Assembly: GCA_963841995.1 (NCBI GenBank)
Contig: CAWJEX010000005.1
Location: 42,657 to 106,656 of the forward strand
Direction: 5' to 3'
Origin: DATDPM01 sp963841995
Lineage (GTDB): Bacteria; Pseudomonadota; Alphaproteobacteria; DATDPM01
DNA: 64,000 nt
Shown: positions 18,376-29,397 of the stretch, one piece after another
Numbering within the stretch: position 1 is the stretch's first letter
How the letters are laid out: every line of letters begins with the position of its first letter
Position numbers and translations under genes: made by a program
The notes under the pieces: model-generated
Databases searched by the model: none
What the model was told of the DNA's origin: nothing
Seen by the model: the letters and a program-made list of their open reading frames with translations, nothing else

Positions 18376-21300
18376 TTAGGCCCCGGCGACGCGCGTCTGT
18401 TCGGCTTCTTGAGCCGGAACCGCCTCAACCGCCTGCTTGGCCTCGAGGTCCTTATCGCGCTTGGCCGCCGTGACCTTCAGGCGGTTGACCGCGGCGCCCG
18501 TTCCGGCCGGAATCAAGCGTCCCACGATCACGTTTTCCTTCAGGCCCTCGAGATTATCGACCTTTCCGGCCACTGCCGCTTCGGTCAGCACCCGCGTGGT
18601 TTCTTGGAACGAGGCCGCGGAGATGAAGGAATTGGTTTGCAGCGAGGCCTTGGTGATGCCCTGAAGCACGGCTTTGCAGGTCGCAGGCTTCAATCCCTCG
18701 ACCGCCGCCTTGGCGTTGGCGTCGTCGAACTCGGTGCGATCCACTTGTTCGCCGACCAGGAACGTCGTTTCGCCTGCATCCTCGATTTCCACTTTCTGCA
18801 GCATCTGACGGACGATGACTTCGATGTGCTTGTCGTTGATCTTAACGCCCTGCAGACGATAGACGTCCTGGATCTCGTTGATGAGATATTTGGCCAGCGC
18901 CTCGACGCCAAGCACGCGCAAAATGTCGTGTGGCACCGGGTTGCCATCCATCAGCAAGTCGCCGACTTCGACGAAATCGCCTTCCTGAACTGAAATGTGC
19001 TTGCCCTTCGGAATCAGATATTCGATCGCCTGAAAACCGGTTTCTTCCGGCGGCTGTACGACGATCCGGCGCTTCATCTTGTAGTCCTTGCCGAATTCGA
19101 CACGGCCCGCCACTTCGCTGATGATCGCGTAATCCTTCGGCTTGCGCGCCTCGAACAATTCGGCGACGCGCGGCAGACCGCCGGTGATGTCGCGAGTCTT
19201 CGAGGAGCTCACGCGGGATGCGCGCGAGCACGTCGCCCGCCCTCACACGCTGGCCGTTTTCAACCGACAGAATTGCGTCGACCGACAGGAAGTACCGGGC
19301 TTCCAGACCATTGGCGAGTTTCACTACGTCGCCCGCCTCGTTGCGCAAGGTGATGCGCGGACGAAGATCGGCGCCGCGGGGCTGTTGCTTCCAGTCGACG
19401 ACGACGCGATTGGTGATGCCGGTCGTTTCGTCGAGGATTTCGCGAACCGACAAGCCTTCGACGAGATCGACGAACGTCGCGACACCCTCGGTTTCGGTGA
19501 TGATGGGCAGCGTATACGGGTCCCATTCAACGAGACGCTGGCCTTTCTTCACCTTGACGGCATCCTCGACCAACAGTTTCGTGCCATAGGCTAGACGATA
19601 GCGCGCCTTTTCATGGCCGGATTCCGACAGCAAGACCATTTCCGTGTTGCGACCCATCACGATCGTGACGCCTTCGGAATTGCGCACCACGTTGCGGTTC
19701 TTGAACGTGACCATCGCATCGGTCGTAGCTTCGATGCTGGACTGCTCCGCACCGCGTTGCACCGCGCCGCCGATATGGAAAGTGCGCATGGTGAGCTGGG
19801 TACCCGGTTCGCCGATCGATTGCGCCGCGATGACACCAACCGCTTCGCCGATATTGACGATCGTCCCACGGGCGAGATCGCGTCCGTAACAACGAATGCA
19901 GACGCCGCCTTTCGACTCGCACGTCAGGACCGAGCGGATCATCACGGATTCGATTCCCGCTTTTTCGATTTTCTCAATCGCCTCTTCGCCCATCAAATCG
20001 CCGGCGCGCACCAGAATCGCTCCGGTATCCGGATCGATGACATTGACCGATGCGGTGCGGCCCAAGATGCGTTCGGACAGCAACTCGATGACCTCGCCGC
20101 CCTCGATCACCGCTTGGACGGTCAAGCCCTGCTGGGTGCCACAATCCTCTTCGACCACGATGCAATCCTGCGCCACGTCGACGAGACGCCGGGTGAGGTA
20201 CCCGGAATTCGCGGTCTTGAGCGCCGTATCAGCCAAGCCTTTGCGGGCGCCGTGGGTCGAATTGAAGTACTCGAGAACGGTCAGCCCTTCCTTGAAGTTG
20301 GAGATGATCGGCGTTTCGATGATTTCGCCCGACGGTTTTGCCATCAATCCGCGCATGCCGGCGAGCTGCTTGATCTGCGCCGCTGAGCCGCGAGCGCCGG
20401 AATGAGCCATCATGTAAACCGAATTCACCTGCTGGCCTTTGCCGGCATCGGACATGGCGTGCATCATCGCTTCGGCCACCTTGTCGGTGCAATGCGACCA
20501 GGCATCGATGATCTTGTTGTATTTCTCGCCTTGGGTGATGAGCCCGTCGAGGTATTGCTGCTCGTACTCCTTCACCTTGGTCCGAGTTTCGGAAACCAAT
20601 TTATCCTTCGACTTCGGCACCACCAGATCGTCCTTGCCAAAGGAAATGCCCGCCTTGAACGCCCAGGAGAATCCGAGCGTCATGATCCGATCGGCGAAAA
20701 TCACCGTCTCTTTCTGTCCACAATGGCGGTAGACAATATCGATGACGTTGCTGATTTCCTTTTTGGTCATCAGCTGATTGACGAGACCGAAGCTGACGTT
20801 TTTATTCCGCGGCAGAATCTCCGAAAGAATCATCCGGCCGGGCGTCGTGTCGACGCGAAGAACGACCGGCTTGCCATTCACATCCACCGTCTTGTAGCGC
20901 GACTTGATGCGCGTGTGCAGCGTGACGATGCCGCGATCGAGCGCCAACAGAATTTCGCCGACACTGGTGAACACCATGCCTTCGCCCGGCTCGCCGGGAC
21001 GATCCATCGTCATGTAATAGAGTCCGAGCACGATGTCCTGGCTGGGCACGATGATCGGCTTGCCGTTGGCGGGGCTCAGGATGTTATTGGTGGACATCAT
21101 GAGCACGCGCGCTTCGAGCTGGGCTTCCAGCGATAGCGGCACGTGAACCGCCATCTGATCGCCGTCGAAATCGGCGTTGAACGCCGCGCACACCAGGGGA
21201 TGGAGCTGGATCGCCTTGCCTTCGATCAGCACCGGCTCGAAGGCCTGGATGCCCAAGCGATGCAGGGTCGGCGCGCGGTTCAGAAGAACCGGATGCTCGC

Positions 21301-22552
21301 GAATCACTTCTTCCAGAATATCCCAGACTTCCGGACGCTCTTTTTCCACCATGCGCTTGGCGGCCTTGATGGTGGTCGCCATGCCGTAGAGCTCGAGCCG
21401 CGAATAGATGAACGGCTTGAACAGCTCGAGCGCCATCTTCTTCGGCAGGCCGCATTGATGGAGTTTCAGCTCCGGACCGACCACGATCACCGAACGGCCG
21501 GAATAATCGACGCGTTTGCCGAGAAGGTTCTGCCGGAAGCGGCCTTGCTTGCCTTTCAACATGTCGGACAGCGACTTCAGCGGACGCTTGTTGGCACCCG
21601 TGATGACCCGCCCGCGCCGGCCGTTGTCAAAGAGTGCGTCCACCGCTTCTTGCAGCATGCGCTTTTCGTTGCGCACAATGATTTCCGGCGCCTTGAGTTC
21701 GATCAGGCGCTTCAAGCGGTTGTTCCGGTTGATGACGCGCCGATAGAGGTCGTTCAAATCCGAGGTCGCGAACCGGCCGCCGTCGAGCGGCACGAGCGGG
21801 CGCAACTCGGGCGGGATCACCGGGACCACTTCGAGAATCATCCATTCTGGACGGGCACCCGACTCCAAAAACGCCTCGACGATCTTGAGCCGCTTGACAA
21901 GTTTCTTGCGCCGCGCTTCCGAGTTGGTTTCCTTCAAGTCGGCGCGCAATGTCACGCGTTCCGAATCCAAATCGATCGCCGTGAGCATGGTCTTCAACGC
22001 TTCTGCGCCGATTTCGGCGGTGAAGGCGTCCTGGCCGAATTCATCAATCGCCTTTTGATACTGCTCTTCGTTCAAAAGCTCCTTCAGCTTGAGCGGGCTC
22101 AAGCCGGGCTCGGTCACCACGTAGCTTTCGAAATAGAGTACGCGCTCCAGATCGCGCAGCGTCATATCGACCAGCAAGCCGATGCGGCTCGGCAACGACT
22201 TCAAGAACCAGATGTGCGCGACCGGCGAGGCAAGCTCGATATGCCCCATGCGCTCGCGGCGAACATTCTGAAGGGTGACTTCGACGCCGCACTTTTCGCA
22301 GATAATTCCACGATACTTCATGCGCTTGTACTTGCCGCACAAGCATTCGTAGTCCTTGATCGGCCCGAAGATTCGAGCACAGAACAAACCATCGCGTTCG
22401 GGCTTGAACGTCCGGTAATTGATCGTTTCCGGCTTCTTGATTTCGCCATAAGACCACGACCGGATGCGCTCCGGCGAAGCGATCGCGATCTTGATCTGAT
22501 CGAAATGCGCGGGGCCCGACGTCGCGCCGAAAATCTTCATCAGTTCATTCAT
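18376..22552 (-). CDS. rpoC: RNA polymerase beta' subunit, one-base frame break
   Basis: Beta' carries the catalytic magnesium. The N-terminal zinc finger (CLCGKYKRMKYRGIICEKC), the active-site NADFDGDQMAVH near residue 465 and the second zinc cluster (CESKGGVCIRCYG) are intact. The frame breaks at 19205-19210, plus-strand GAGCTC: the sequence before reads VLARIPRE and after it SKTRDITGGLPRVAELFEAR. Removing one C leaves GACTC and restores the conserved RESSKTRDITGG, giving 1391 residues. An essential gene; the break is almost surely a sequence error. Confidence 0.96.
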
Positions 22553-22621
22553 GTCCGTACTCCTTGTCCGCCGGGGAGGCGTGGGCGCGATAAAGCCGCG
22601 CCTTCTTCAATGGATTACCGT

Positions 22622-25600
22622 TTAGTAATTGCGTTCCTTAAGTTCCACATTGAGGCCGAGCGAGCGCAATTCCTTCACCAACACGTTGAAGGATTCCGGA
22701 ATGCCCGCCTCGAAATTGTCGTCGCCACGCACGACCGCTTCGTAAGCCTTGGTGCGGCCTGAAACGTCGTCCGATTTGACGGTCAGCATTTCCTGGAGGG
22801 TGTAGGCCGCCCCGTACGCTTCGAGCGCCCACACTTCCATTTCGCCGAACCGCTGACCGCCGAATTGCGCCTTGCCGCCCAAAGGTTGCTGGGTGACGAG
22901 GCTGTACGGTCCGATCGAACGCGCGTGGATCTTGTCGTCCACCAGGTGATGGAGCTTCAGCATGTAAATGTAGCCCACCGTCACCTTTCGATCGAACAAG
23001 GCGCCGGTCCGCCCATCGACCAATTGGACTTGGCCGGTGCGATCCAATCCGGCGTTCTGCAACATCTGGACGATGTCCTCTTCCCGCGCGCCGTCGAAAA
23101 CGGGCGTAGCAAATGGAATACCGACCTTCAGATTCTCCGAAAGCTCCAGCACCTCGTCGTCGGTGAGTTCGGCAATATCGGTCTTGTAGGCCGCGTCGCC
23201 ATAAACCTCTTTGAGATGGCGGCGAAGCTCGCCGACTTTGCCGTTACGCCGCACCTTTTCGAGCAGCGCGCCGACTTGGCGCCCAAGACCCGCCGACGCC
23301 CAACCCAGGTGGGTCTCCAGGATTTGGCCGACATTCATGCGCGACGGCACGCCCAGCGGATTCAGCACAATATCCACCGGTTGGCCGTCCTCGAGATACG
23401 GCATGTCTTCGATCGGAACGATGTTCGAAATCACACCCTTATTGCCGTGGCGTCCCGCCATTTTGTCACCGGCTTGCAGCTTGCGCTTTACCGCCACGAA
23501 AACGCGGACCATCTTCATGACGCCGGGCGGCAATTCATCGCCTGCCTGAAGCTTCTCCACCTTCCGGTCAAATCGGCTTTGCAGTTCTTCCAGGCTCTGG
23601 TCGAACAATTTGCACAGCGTCTCGACTTCCTGCATCACCTTGTCGTTCTTCACCGTGACGTGGCGAAGTTGATTCGAGGACAGTCCGGAGATCACCGCGT
23701 CGGTGAGCTTGGTGCCCGCCTTGACGCTTTTGGGTCCGCCGGCCGCAACGCGCCCGATCAGCAAGTCCTTGAGCTGGGAGTGGAACGTGCGCTCGAGAAT
23801 TCCCTTTTCGTCGTCGCGGTCCTTGCCCAAACGTTCGATTTCCGCGCGTTCGATGGCCAGAGCGCGTTCGTCCTTCTCGACGCCGCGGCGCGAGAATACC
23901 CGAACTTCAACCACCGTGCCGCCGACACCCGGAGGAACGCGAAGCGAGGTATCGCGCACATCCGACGCCTTTTCGCCGAAAATGGCGCGGAGCAGTTTTT
24001 CTTCCGGCGTCATCGGCAATTCGCCCTTCGGCGTCACCTTGCCGACGAGAATATCGCCCGCCTGAACTTCGGCGCCGATATAAATGATCCCCGCCTCGTC
24101 GAGATTGCGAAGCGCTTCTTCACCGACGTTCGGAATGTCGCGGGTGATTTCCTCTTGGCCGAGCTTGGTGTCCCGAGCCATCACCTCGAATTCCTCGATA
24201 TGAATCGAAGTAAACACGTCATCGCGGACGATGCGCGAGGAAATCAGAATCGAGTCTTCGAAATTGTAGCCCTGCCACGGCATGAAAGCGACGAGCACGT
24301 TGCGGCCCAACGCCAATTCGCCGAGCTGGGTCGAAGGTCCGTCGGCGATGATGTCGCCGGCATTCACCACATCGCCCTTTTTCACCAGCGGACGCTGGGT
24401 GATGCAGGTGTTCTGATTCGAGCGCTGGAACTTCGACAGATTATAGATGTCGACGCCCGGCGCCGCCGATGTGGTTTCTGCATCGGTCGCCCGGATAACG
24501 ATGCGGGTCGCATCGACCTGATCGATGACGCCGCTGCGGCGTGCGGTGATGGCAACGCCGGAATCGCGGGCCACCGCCTCTTCCATGCCGGTACCGACCA
24601 AGGGCGCCTCGGCGCGGATGAGCGGCACCGCCTGACGCTGCATGTTCGAACCCATGAGGGCCCGGTTGGCGTCGTCGTTCTCGAGAAACGGAACGAGAGC
24701 CGCGGCCACCGACACGACCTGCTTCGGCGACACATCCATGAAATCGATGCCGTCGGGCTTGGCCATGACGAAATCGCCGGCGCGCCGGCAGCTGATGAGA
24801 TCGGCCACGAACTTTCCGCGCGAATCGATTCCGGCATTGGCCTGGGCGATCGTATAGCGCCCCTCTTCCATCGCCGAGAGGTAGACAACCTCGTCGGTGA
24901 CCTTGGCGTTGGTCACCCGGCGATACGGGCTCTCGATGAAGCCGTATTGGTTGACCCGCGCGAAGGTCGCGAGCGAGTTGATGAGGCCGATATTCGGACC
25001 TTCCGGCGTTTCGATCGGGCAGATACGGCCGTAATGGGTCGGGTGCACATCGCGCACTTCGAATCCGGCGCGTTCGCGGGTAAGACCGCCCGGCCCAAGC
25101 GCCGACAGACGCCGCTTGTGGGTAATCTCCGAAAGTGGATTGGTTTGATCCATGAATTGCGAAAGCTGCGACGAACCGAAGAACTCACGCACGGCGGCGG
25201 CCGCTGGCTTGGCGTTGATCAAATCATGCGGCATCACGGTATCGATATCGACCGAGCTCATGCGCTCGCGAATCGCCCGTTCCATGCGGAGCAAGCCGAC
25301 GCGATATTGATTTTCCATCAACTCGCCCACCGAACGCACGCGCCGGTTGCCAAGATGGTCGATGTCGTCGATTTCGCCGCGCCCGTCCTTGAGCTCGACC
25401 AGAACTTTGACGATACGCAACACGTCGTCCTTGCGCAGCACCCTGATCTGATCGTCGCAAGTGAGCTCTAGGCGCGAATTCATCTTGACCCGGCCAACCG
25501 CCGAGAGATCGTAGCGATCGGAATCAAAGAACAAACCTTTGAACAAAGCCTCGGCCGTTTCCAGCGTCGGCGGTTCTCCCGGACGCATGACCCGGTAAAT

Positions 25601-26788
25601 TTCAATGAGCGCTTCTTCGCGGCTGGTGTTCTTGTCGACGGCCAGCGTATTGCGGACATAAGGGCCGACGCGAACATGGTCGATATCAAGGGTGGGAATC
25701 TCGGTGACGCCCGCTTCCTCGATCTGGGAAACGCTTGCCGGCGTGAGCGCGTCGCCGGCCTCGGCATAAATTTCGCCCGTCTTGTCGTTGACGAGGTCCG
25801 CCGCCACATAACGGCCGACCAATTCCTCCACCGGGACCAGATGTTCTTTCAGGCCCTCTTCGGCGAATTTGCGCGCCAGTCTCGGCGTGATCTTGGTTCC
25901 AGCCTCCGCCACCACCTTCCCGGTCTTGGCGTTGACAAGATCTGAGGTCAGCTTCACCCCGCGCAAACGGTCGGGATTGAACGGCGCCTTCCAGCCCTTC
26001 TTCGTCAAACTGTAAACAACGGTGTGATAGTAGTAGCTGAGAATCTCTTCCTTCGACATCCCGGCCACCTCGTCCGACGGCAGTCCGCGCTCACCCGCTT
26101 TCTTCCGCTTGCCTTCGGTCTCGAGCGAATCGAGCGCCATCAGGAACGTGGTGACCAGCAGTTTGCGGCGCCTATCGATGCGCACATATACGAGATCCTT
26201 GGCGTCGAATTCAAAATCGAGCCACGAGCCGCGATAAGGAATTACGCGCGCGGCGAACAGATATTTACCGGAGGAATGGGTCTTGCCCTTGTCGTGATCA
26301 AAGAACACGCCGGGGCTGCGATGCATCTGGGAGACGATGACGCGGGTCGTGCCGTTGATAATGAAGGTACCCTTGTCCGTCATCAGCGGCATGTCGCCCA
26401 TATAGACGTCTTGCTCTTTGATGTCGCGAATTGAACGCGCGCCGGTCTCTTCGTCAACATCCCAGACGACGAGACGCAAGGTGACTTTCAAAAGGGCGGC
26501 AAAGGTCATGCCACGCTGCTGGCATTCCTCGACGTCGTAGCGCGGATCTTCGAGCTCGTAGCGCACGAATTGAAGTTCGGCGCGGTTCGAGAAGTCGCGA
26601 ATCGGGAACACCGATTTGAACACCTCCTGCAAACCGGCGTCTTTGCGGTTTTCCGCCTTAACTTCGCGCTGCAAGAACTGTTCGTACGAACGCCGTTGGA
26701 CCTCGATCAAATTCGGCATCGGCGCAACTTCGGGAATACGCCCAAAGCTTTTGCGAACGCGCTTACGGCCCGTGAAAGATTTAACCAT
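22622..26788 (-). CDS. rpoB: RNA polymerase beta subunit
   Basis: Beta forms the upper pincer of core polymerase and the rifampicin pocket. The 1388-residue frame is uninterrupted. The rifampicin region reads SQLSQFMDQTNPLSEITHKR then RLSALGPGGL, with no resistance change I recognise. KMAGRHGNKGVISNI and GEMEVWALEAYGAAYTLQEM near the C-terminus are diagnostic. It starts MVKSFTGRKRVRKSFGR at 26788 and is followed after 69 bp by rpoC. Confidence 0.98.
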   Translation of the reverse strand: MVKSFTGRKRVRKSFGRIPEVAPMPNLIEVQRRSYEQFLQREVKAENRKDAGLQEVFKSVFPIRDFSNRAELQFVRYELEDPRYDVEECQQRGMTFAALLKVTLRLVVWDVDEETGARSIRDIKEQDVYMGDMPLMTDKGTFIINGTTRVIVSQMHRSPGVFFDHDKGKTHSSGKYLFAARVIPYRGSWLDFEFDAKDLVYVRIDRRRKLLVTTFLMALDSLETEGKRKKAGERGLPSDEVAGMSKEEILSYYYHTVVYSLTKKGWKAPFNPDRLRGVKLTSDLVNAKTGKVVAEAGTKITPRLARKFAEEGLKEHLVPVEELVGRYVAADLVNDKTGEIYAEAGDALTPASVSQIEEAGVTEIPTLDIDHVRVGPYVRNTLAVDKNTSREEALIEIYRVMRPGEPPTLETAEALFKGLFFDSDRYDLSAVGRVKMNSRLELTCDDQIRVLRKDDVLRIVKVLVELKDGRGEIDDIDHLGNRRVRSVGELMENQYRVGLLRMERAIRERMSSVDIDTVMPHDLINAKPAAAAVREFFGSSQLSQFMDQTNPLSEITHKRRLSALGPGGLTRERAGFEVRDVHPTHYGRICPIETPEGPNIGLINSLATFARVNQYGFIESPYRRVTNAKVTDEVVYLSAMEEGRYTIAQANAGIDSRGKFVADLISCRRAGDFVMAKPDGIDFMDVSPKQVVSVAAALVPFLENDDANRALMGSNMQRQAVPLIRAEAPLVGTGMEEAVARDSGVAITARRSGVIDQVDATRIVIRATDAETTSAAPGVDIYNLSKFQRSNQNTCITQRPLVKKGDVVNAGDIIADGPSTQLGELALGRNVLVAFMPWQGYNFEDSILISSRIVRDDVFTSIHIEEFEVMARDTKLGQEEITRDIPNVGEEALRNLDEAGIIYIGAEVQAGDILVGKVTPKGELPMTPEEKLLRAIFGEKASDVRDTSLRVPPGVGGTVVEVRVFSRRGVEKDERALAIERAEIERLGKDRDDEKGILERTFHSQLKDLLIGRVAAGGPKSVKAGTKLTDAVISGLSSNQLRHVTVKNDKVMQEVETLCKLFDQSLEELQSRFDRKVEKLQAGDELPPGVMKMVRVFVAVKRKLQAGDKMAGRHGNKGVISNIVPIEDMPYLEDGQPVDIVLNPLGVPSRMNVGQILETHLGWASAGLGRQVGALLEKVRRNGKVGELRRHLKEVYGDAAYKTDIAELTDDEVLELSENLKVGIPFATPVFDGAREEDIVQMLQNAGLDRTGQVQLVDGRTGALFDRKVTVGYIYMLKLHHLVDDKIHARSIGPYSLVTQQPLGGKAQFGGQRFGEMEVWALEAYGAAYTLQEMLTVKSDDVSGRTKAYEAVVRGDDNFEAGIPESFNVLVKELRSLGLNVELKERNY

Positions 26789-26865
26789 GCCTGCTCCTAG
26801 CCACCGTCACTCTGCACACCGTGACATTCGATACTTTGAAAGAAAAATCGGCGCGCGGAAAAGCG

Positions 26866-26887
26866 CGGTCACGAAGCCTCGTGACCG
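26866..26887 (-). promoter_or_regulatory. Hairpin in the rplL-rpoB gap
   Basis: A perfect 9-bp inverted repeat with a 4-base loop (CGGTCACGA / TCGTGACCG) lies in the 138-bp gap between rplL and rpoB. It is followed in the transcribed direction by a GC-rich run and GATTTTTCTTTC. In E. coli this gap holds an attenuator and an RNase III site that lower polymerase relative to ribosomal protein output. Function here is inferred from position and shape. Confidence 0.5.
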
Positions 26888-26926
26888 GCCCTTCCTGCAT
26901 CGCCATGGTCCAACGGGAGCGCTTCA

Positions 26927-27301
26927 CTATTTCAGTTCGACTGTCGCGCCCGCGTCTTCAAGCATCTTCTTGATCTTCGCTGCCTCTTCTTTATTCACGC
27001 CCTCTTTGACCGTCTTGGGCGCGCCTTCGACCAGATCCTTCGCTTCCTTGAGGCCGAGCCCGGTAACCGCGCGGACCTCTTTGATGACGTTGATCTTCTT
27101 GTCGCCGGTAGCCGCCAACACGACGGTAAATTCGGTCTTCTCGGCAACGGCTTCCGCCGCCGGCGCCGCGGCCGCAGCTGCCACCGCAACCGGTGCGGCC
27201 GCACTCACGCCCCACTTGTCTTCGAGCATCTTGCTGAGCTCCGCCGCCTCGAGAACGGTGAGGCTGGAAAGCTGGTCTACAATCTTTGCCAAATCGGCCA
27301 T
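26927..27301 (-). CDS. rplL: 50S ribosomal protein L7/L12
   Basis: The multi-copy stalk protein that recruits translation GTPases. MADLAKIVDQLSSLTVLEAA forms the dimerisation domain, an Ala/Val-rich hinge follows (about residues 37-53), and the C-terminal domain has TGLGLKEAKDLVEGAPKTVK. 124 residues. It follows rplJ after 47 bp. Confidence 0.97.
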   Translation of the reverse strand: MADLAKIVDQLSSLTVLEAAELSKMLEDKWGVSAAAPVAVAAAAAAPAAEAVAEKTEFTVVLAATGDKKINVIKEVRAVTGLGLKEAKDLVEGAPKTVKEGVNKEEAAKIKKMLEDAGATVELK

Positions 27302-27348
27302 GGAATTTTTCTCCTGTTAGCTTGAACTGATATTGCTGGATTTAGGCT

Positions 27349-27867
27349 TTATGCGGCTTCGCCCTTCTTGGCATAGGCACCGATGACCCGAGCCATCTGG
27401 CCGGCCGGAGCTTGCAACACGCCGGCCACTTTCGTGGCGGGTGCGTTAAGCAATCCGAGCAGCTTGGCCCGCAATGCATCGATCGAAGGCAACTTGGCGA
27501 GCGATTTGACCGCCGCCACGTCGAGCTTCCGATCGCCGAGACTGCCGCCCAGGATGGTGAACTTGTCGTTGGCATCGGCGTATTTGACGGCGATCTTCGC
27601 CGCCGCCACCGGGTCCTTCGAGCAAGCAACCGCCGTTGGGCCGGTAAATAACGGGCCCAACTCCTGATACGGCGTGTCCTTCAGGGCGAGACGCGCGAGC
27701 CGATTTTTCGTCACTTTGAAGGTGGCACCGGCTGCTCTCATTTGCCGCCTGAGGTCAGTGACCTCCTTGACGGTCAAGCCCGCTTGATGGGCTACGACCA
27801 CCAGGTTGGCACCCGAGAACATTTTCTGCAGGCTTGCCACCAGATTTTGTTTTTCTGATCGGTCCAC
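27349..27867 (-). CDS. rplJ: 50S ribosomal protein L10 (GTG start)
   Basis: L10 anchors L7/L12 dimers on the large subunit, and L10-L12 represses its own mRNA in E. coli. I chose the GTG at 27867 (then DRSEKQNLVASLQKMFSGAN), which matches the family N-terminus and has GGAGAAG upstream; the open frame extends to 27933 but only through leader sequence. 172 residues, with the conserved FKVTKNRLARLALKDT. Confidence 0.95.
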   Translation of the reverse strand: MDRSEKQNLVASLQKMFSGANLVVVAHQAGLTVKEVTDLRRQMRAAGATFKVTKNRLARLALKDTPYQELGPLFTGPTAVACSKDPVAAAKIAVKYADANDKFTILGGSLGDRKLDVAAVKSLAKLPSIDALRAKLLGLLNAPATKVAGVLQAPAGQMARVIGAYAKKGEAA

Positions 27868-28156
27868 TCGTCTTCTCCGTTTGTCCGAAAAACGGCTTCG
27901 GACATTGCTGTTTGGCCCTGAGGACCAGTCCACAGGGCCGACTTACGCCCTGTCCCAGCAGTTCAAGCCCCGCCTGCGGTCGTTAAACCGCAAACGGGAT
28001 CACCACTGTCTATGCAGGCGGCTTGTTCGGCCCTTAAACCGTCGCAAAATCGCGGCGGCACCTGCAGTCTTGGACAGGCGAGGAAGTTTCCTTCCCCTCC
28101 TCCGCGCCCGCCTTCGGTTTGCTTCCCAAGACAATCGCGGAATTTCTTATCGCGGA
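27868..28156 (-). promoter_or_regulatory. Leader between rplA and rplJ (probable L10 leader)
   Basis: 289 bp without a gene. On the minus strand it contains a long stem formed by CCGCCTGC and GCAGGCGG, enclosing GACAGTGGTGATCCCGTTTG and surrounding bases, then a second GGGCC-rich hairpin near rplJ. In many bacteria this place carries the L10 leader bound by L10-L12. I see the stem and the position; the match to the RNA family is inferred. Confidence 0.45.
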
Positions 28157-28853
28157 CTAACCGCCCGCGAGACTCTGTCAAATCCAGCGTCACGCCCGGC
28201 CCCATGGTGGAGCAGAGCGATACCTTGCGAATGTAGCTTCCCTTGGCACCGGCCGGCTTTGCCTTTGCCACGGCGCCGTAAAGCGCGCGCACATTTTCGA
28301 CAAGCGCCTTTTCGGTGAAACTCGCCTTGCCGACGCCGGCGTGAATGATGCCGGCTTTTTCGGCGCGAAATTCGACCTGGCCGCCTTTCACCGCCTTCAC
28401 CGCCCCGGCGACATCCGCCGTCACCGTGCCAAGCTTCGGATTCGGCATCAGACCGCGCGGGCCCAAAACCTTGCCGAGCTTGCCGACCAGCGGCATCATG
28501 TCGGGGCTTGCGACCACGCGGTCGAAATTGATCTCGCCCTTGTTCACTTTCTCGGCCAAGTCCTCCGCACCGACGAGATCGGCGCCCGCCGCCAACGCTT
28601 CTTTCGCTTTGTCGCCCTTGGCGAACACCGCGACCCGAAGCGACTTACCGGTTCCATTGGGCAACGAAATCACGCCACGGACCGACTGATCCGAATGACG
28701 GGGGTCGACATCGAGGTTGATGGCGATTTCGATCGTCTCGTCGAACTTCGCTTTGGCGCGCTCTTTCACCATCTTCACCGCATCTTCAACCGGATAGGTC
28801 TTCATGGGATCGATGCCAGTGCGGGCAGTCTTCATGCGCTTTCCGATTGCCAT
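28157..28853 (-). CDS. rplA: 50S ribosomal protein L1, frame break at its last codons
   Basis: L1 forms the mobile stalk at the E site and represses its own operon in many bacteria. The ATG at 28853 gives MAIGKRMKTARTGIDPMKTY. The open frame as written runs on to 27963 and would add about 80 unrelated residues. One extra base beside GACTC at 28171-28175 explains this: without it the protein ends DLTSLAGG with a stop at 28157-28159 and has the normal 231 residues. FDRVVASPDMMPLVGKLGKV is typical. I infer a sequence error. Confidence 0.92.
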
Positions 28854-28855
28854 GG

Positions 28856-29284
28856 CTATTCCCTCACCTCGATACCCATCGAGCGCGCCGAGCCGACCAA
28901 CATCCGGCAAGCGGCATCGATATCGTGCGCATTGAGATCGGCCATCTTTTTCTCGGCGATCTCGCGGATCTGCGCCATGGTCACTGACCCCTTGAACTCG
29001 CGTCCCGGCGTTCCGCTTCCCTTGTCGACGGCGGCCGCGCGCTTGATGAAATAGCTCGCCGGCGGCGTGCGGGTTTCGAACGTGAAACTGCGATCGGAAT
29101 AGACCGTGATCGTCACCGGGATCGGCATTCCCGGCTCCATGGTTGCCGTCCGCACGTTGAACGTCTTGCAGAACTCCATGATGTTGACGCCGCGCTGGCC
29201 GAGTGCGGGCCCGACCGGCGGTGAGGGATTGGCCTGCCCCGCCGGAATTTGCAGCTTGATATAGCCTTCTATCTTCTTTGCCAT
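28856..29284 (-). CDS. rplK: 50S ribosomal protein L11
   Basis: L11 is part of the GTPase-associated centre and needed for RelA activation. It starts MAKKIEGYIKLQIPAGQANP, with the proline-rich PSPPVGPALGQRGVNIMEFC linker. 142 residues. It is 2 bp upstream of rplA. Confidence 0.97.
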   Translation of the reverse strand: MAKKIEGYIKLQIPAGQANPSPPVGPALGQRGVNIMEFCKTFNVRTATMEPGMPIPVTITVYSDRSFTFETRTPPASYFIKRAAAVDKGSGTPGREFKGSVTMAQIREIAEKKMADLNAHDIDAACRMLVGSARSMGIEVRE

Positions 29285-29397
29285 TGTTGTCCTCAGTTAA
29301 CTCCTAGGTCGGTTCGTTACTGGGCCGCGGTACGGCCATGGCCGGCCCCCCGCGGATTTTAGGTCTTCGCTTTGGTTCGCCCGCGTCTTTTCGATTT

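Noticed and set aside
14553..19210. Programmed ribosomal frameshifting in tufA, fusA and rpoC
   Set aside because: No slippery heptamer or downstream structure; programmed shifts are not known in these genes, and the same motif occurs at breaks in unrelated genes.
22865..25471. An 868-codon open frame on the plus strand opposite rpoB, and similar long frames opposite secY, rpoC and fba
   Set aside because: GC-rich third positions of the real minus-strand genes keep the antisense frame open. No family resemblance, no ribosome binding sites.
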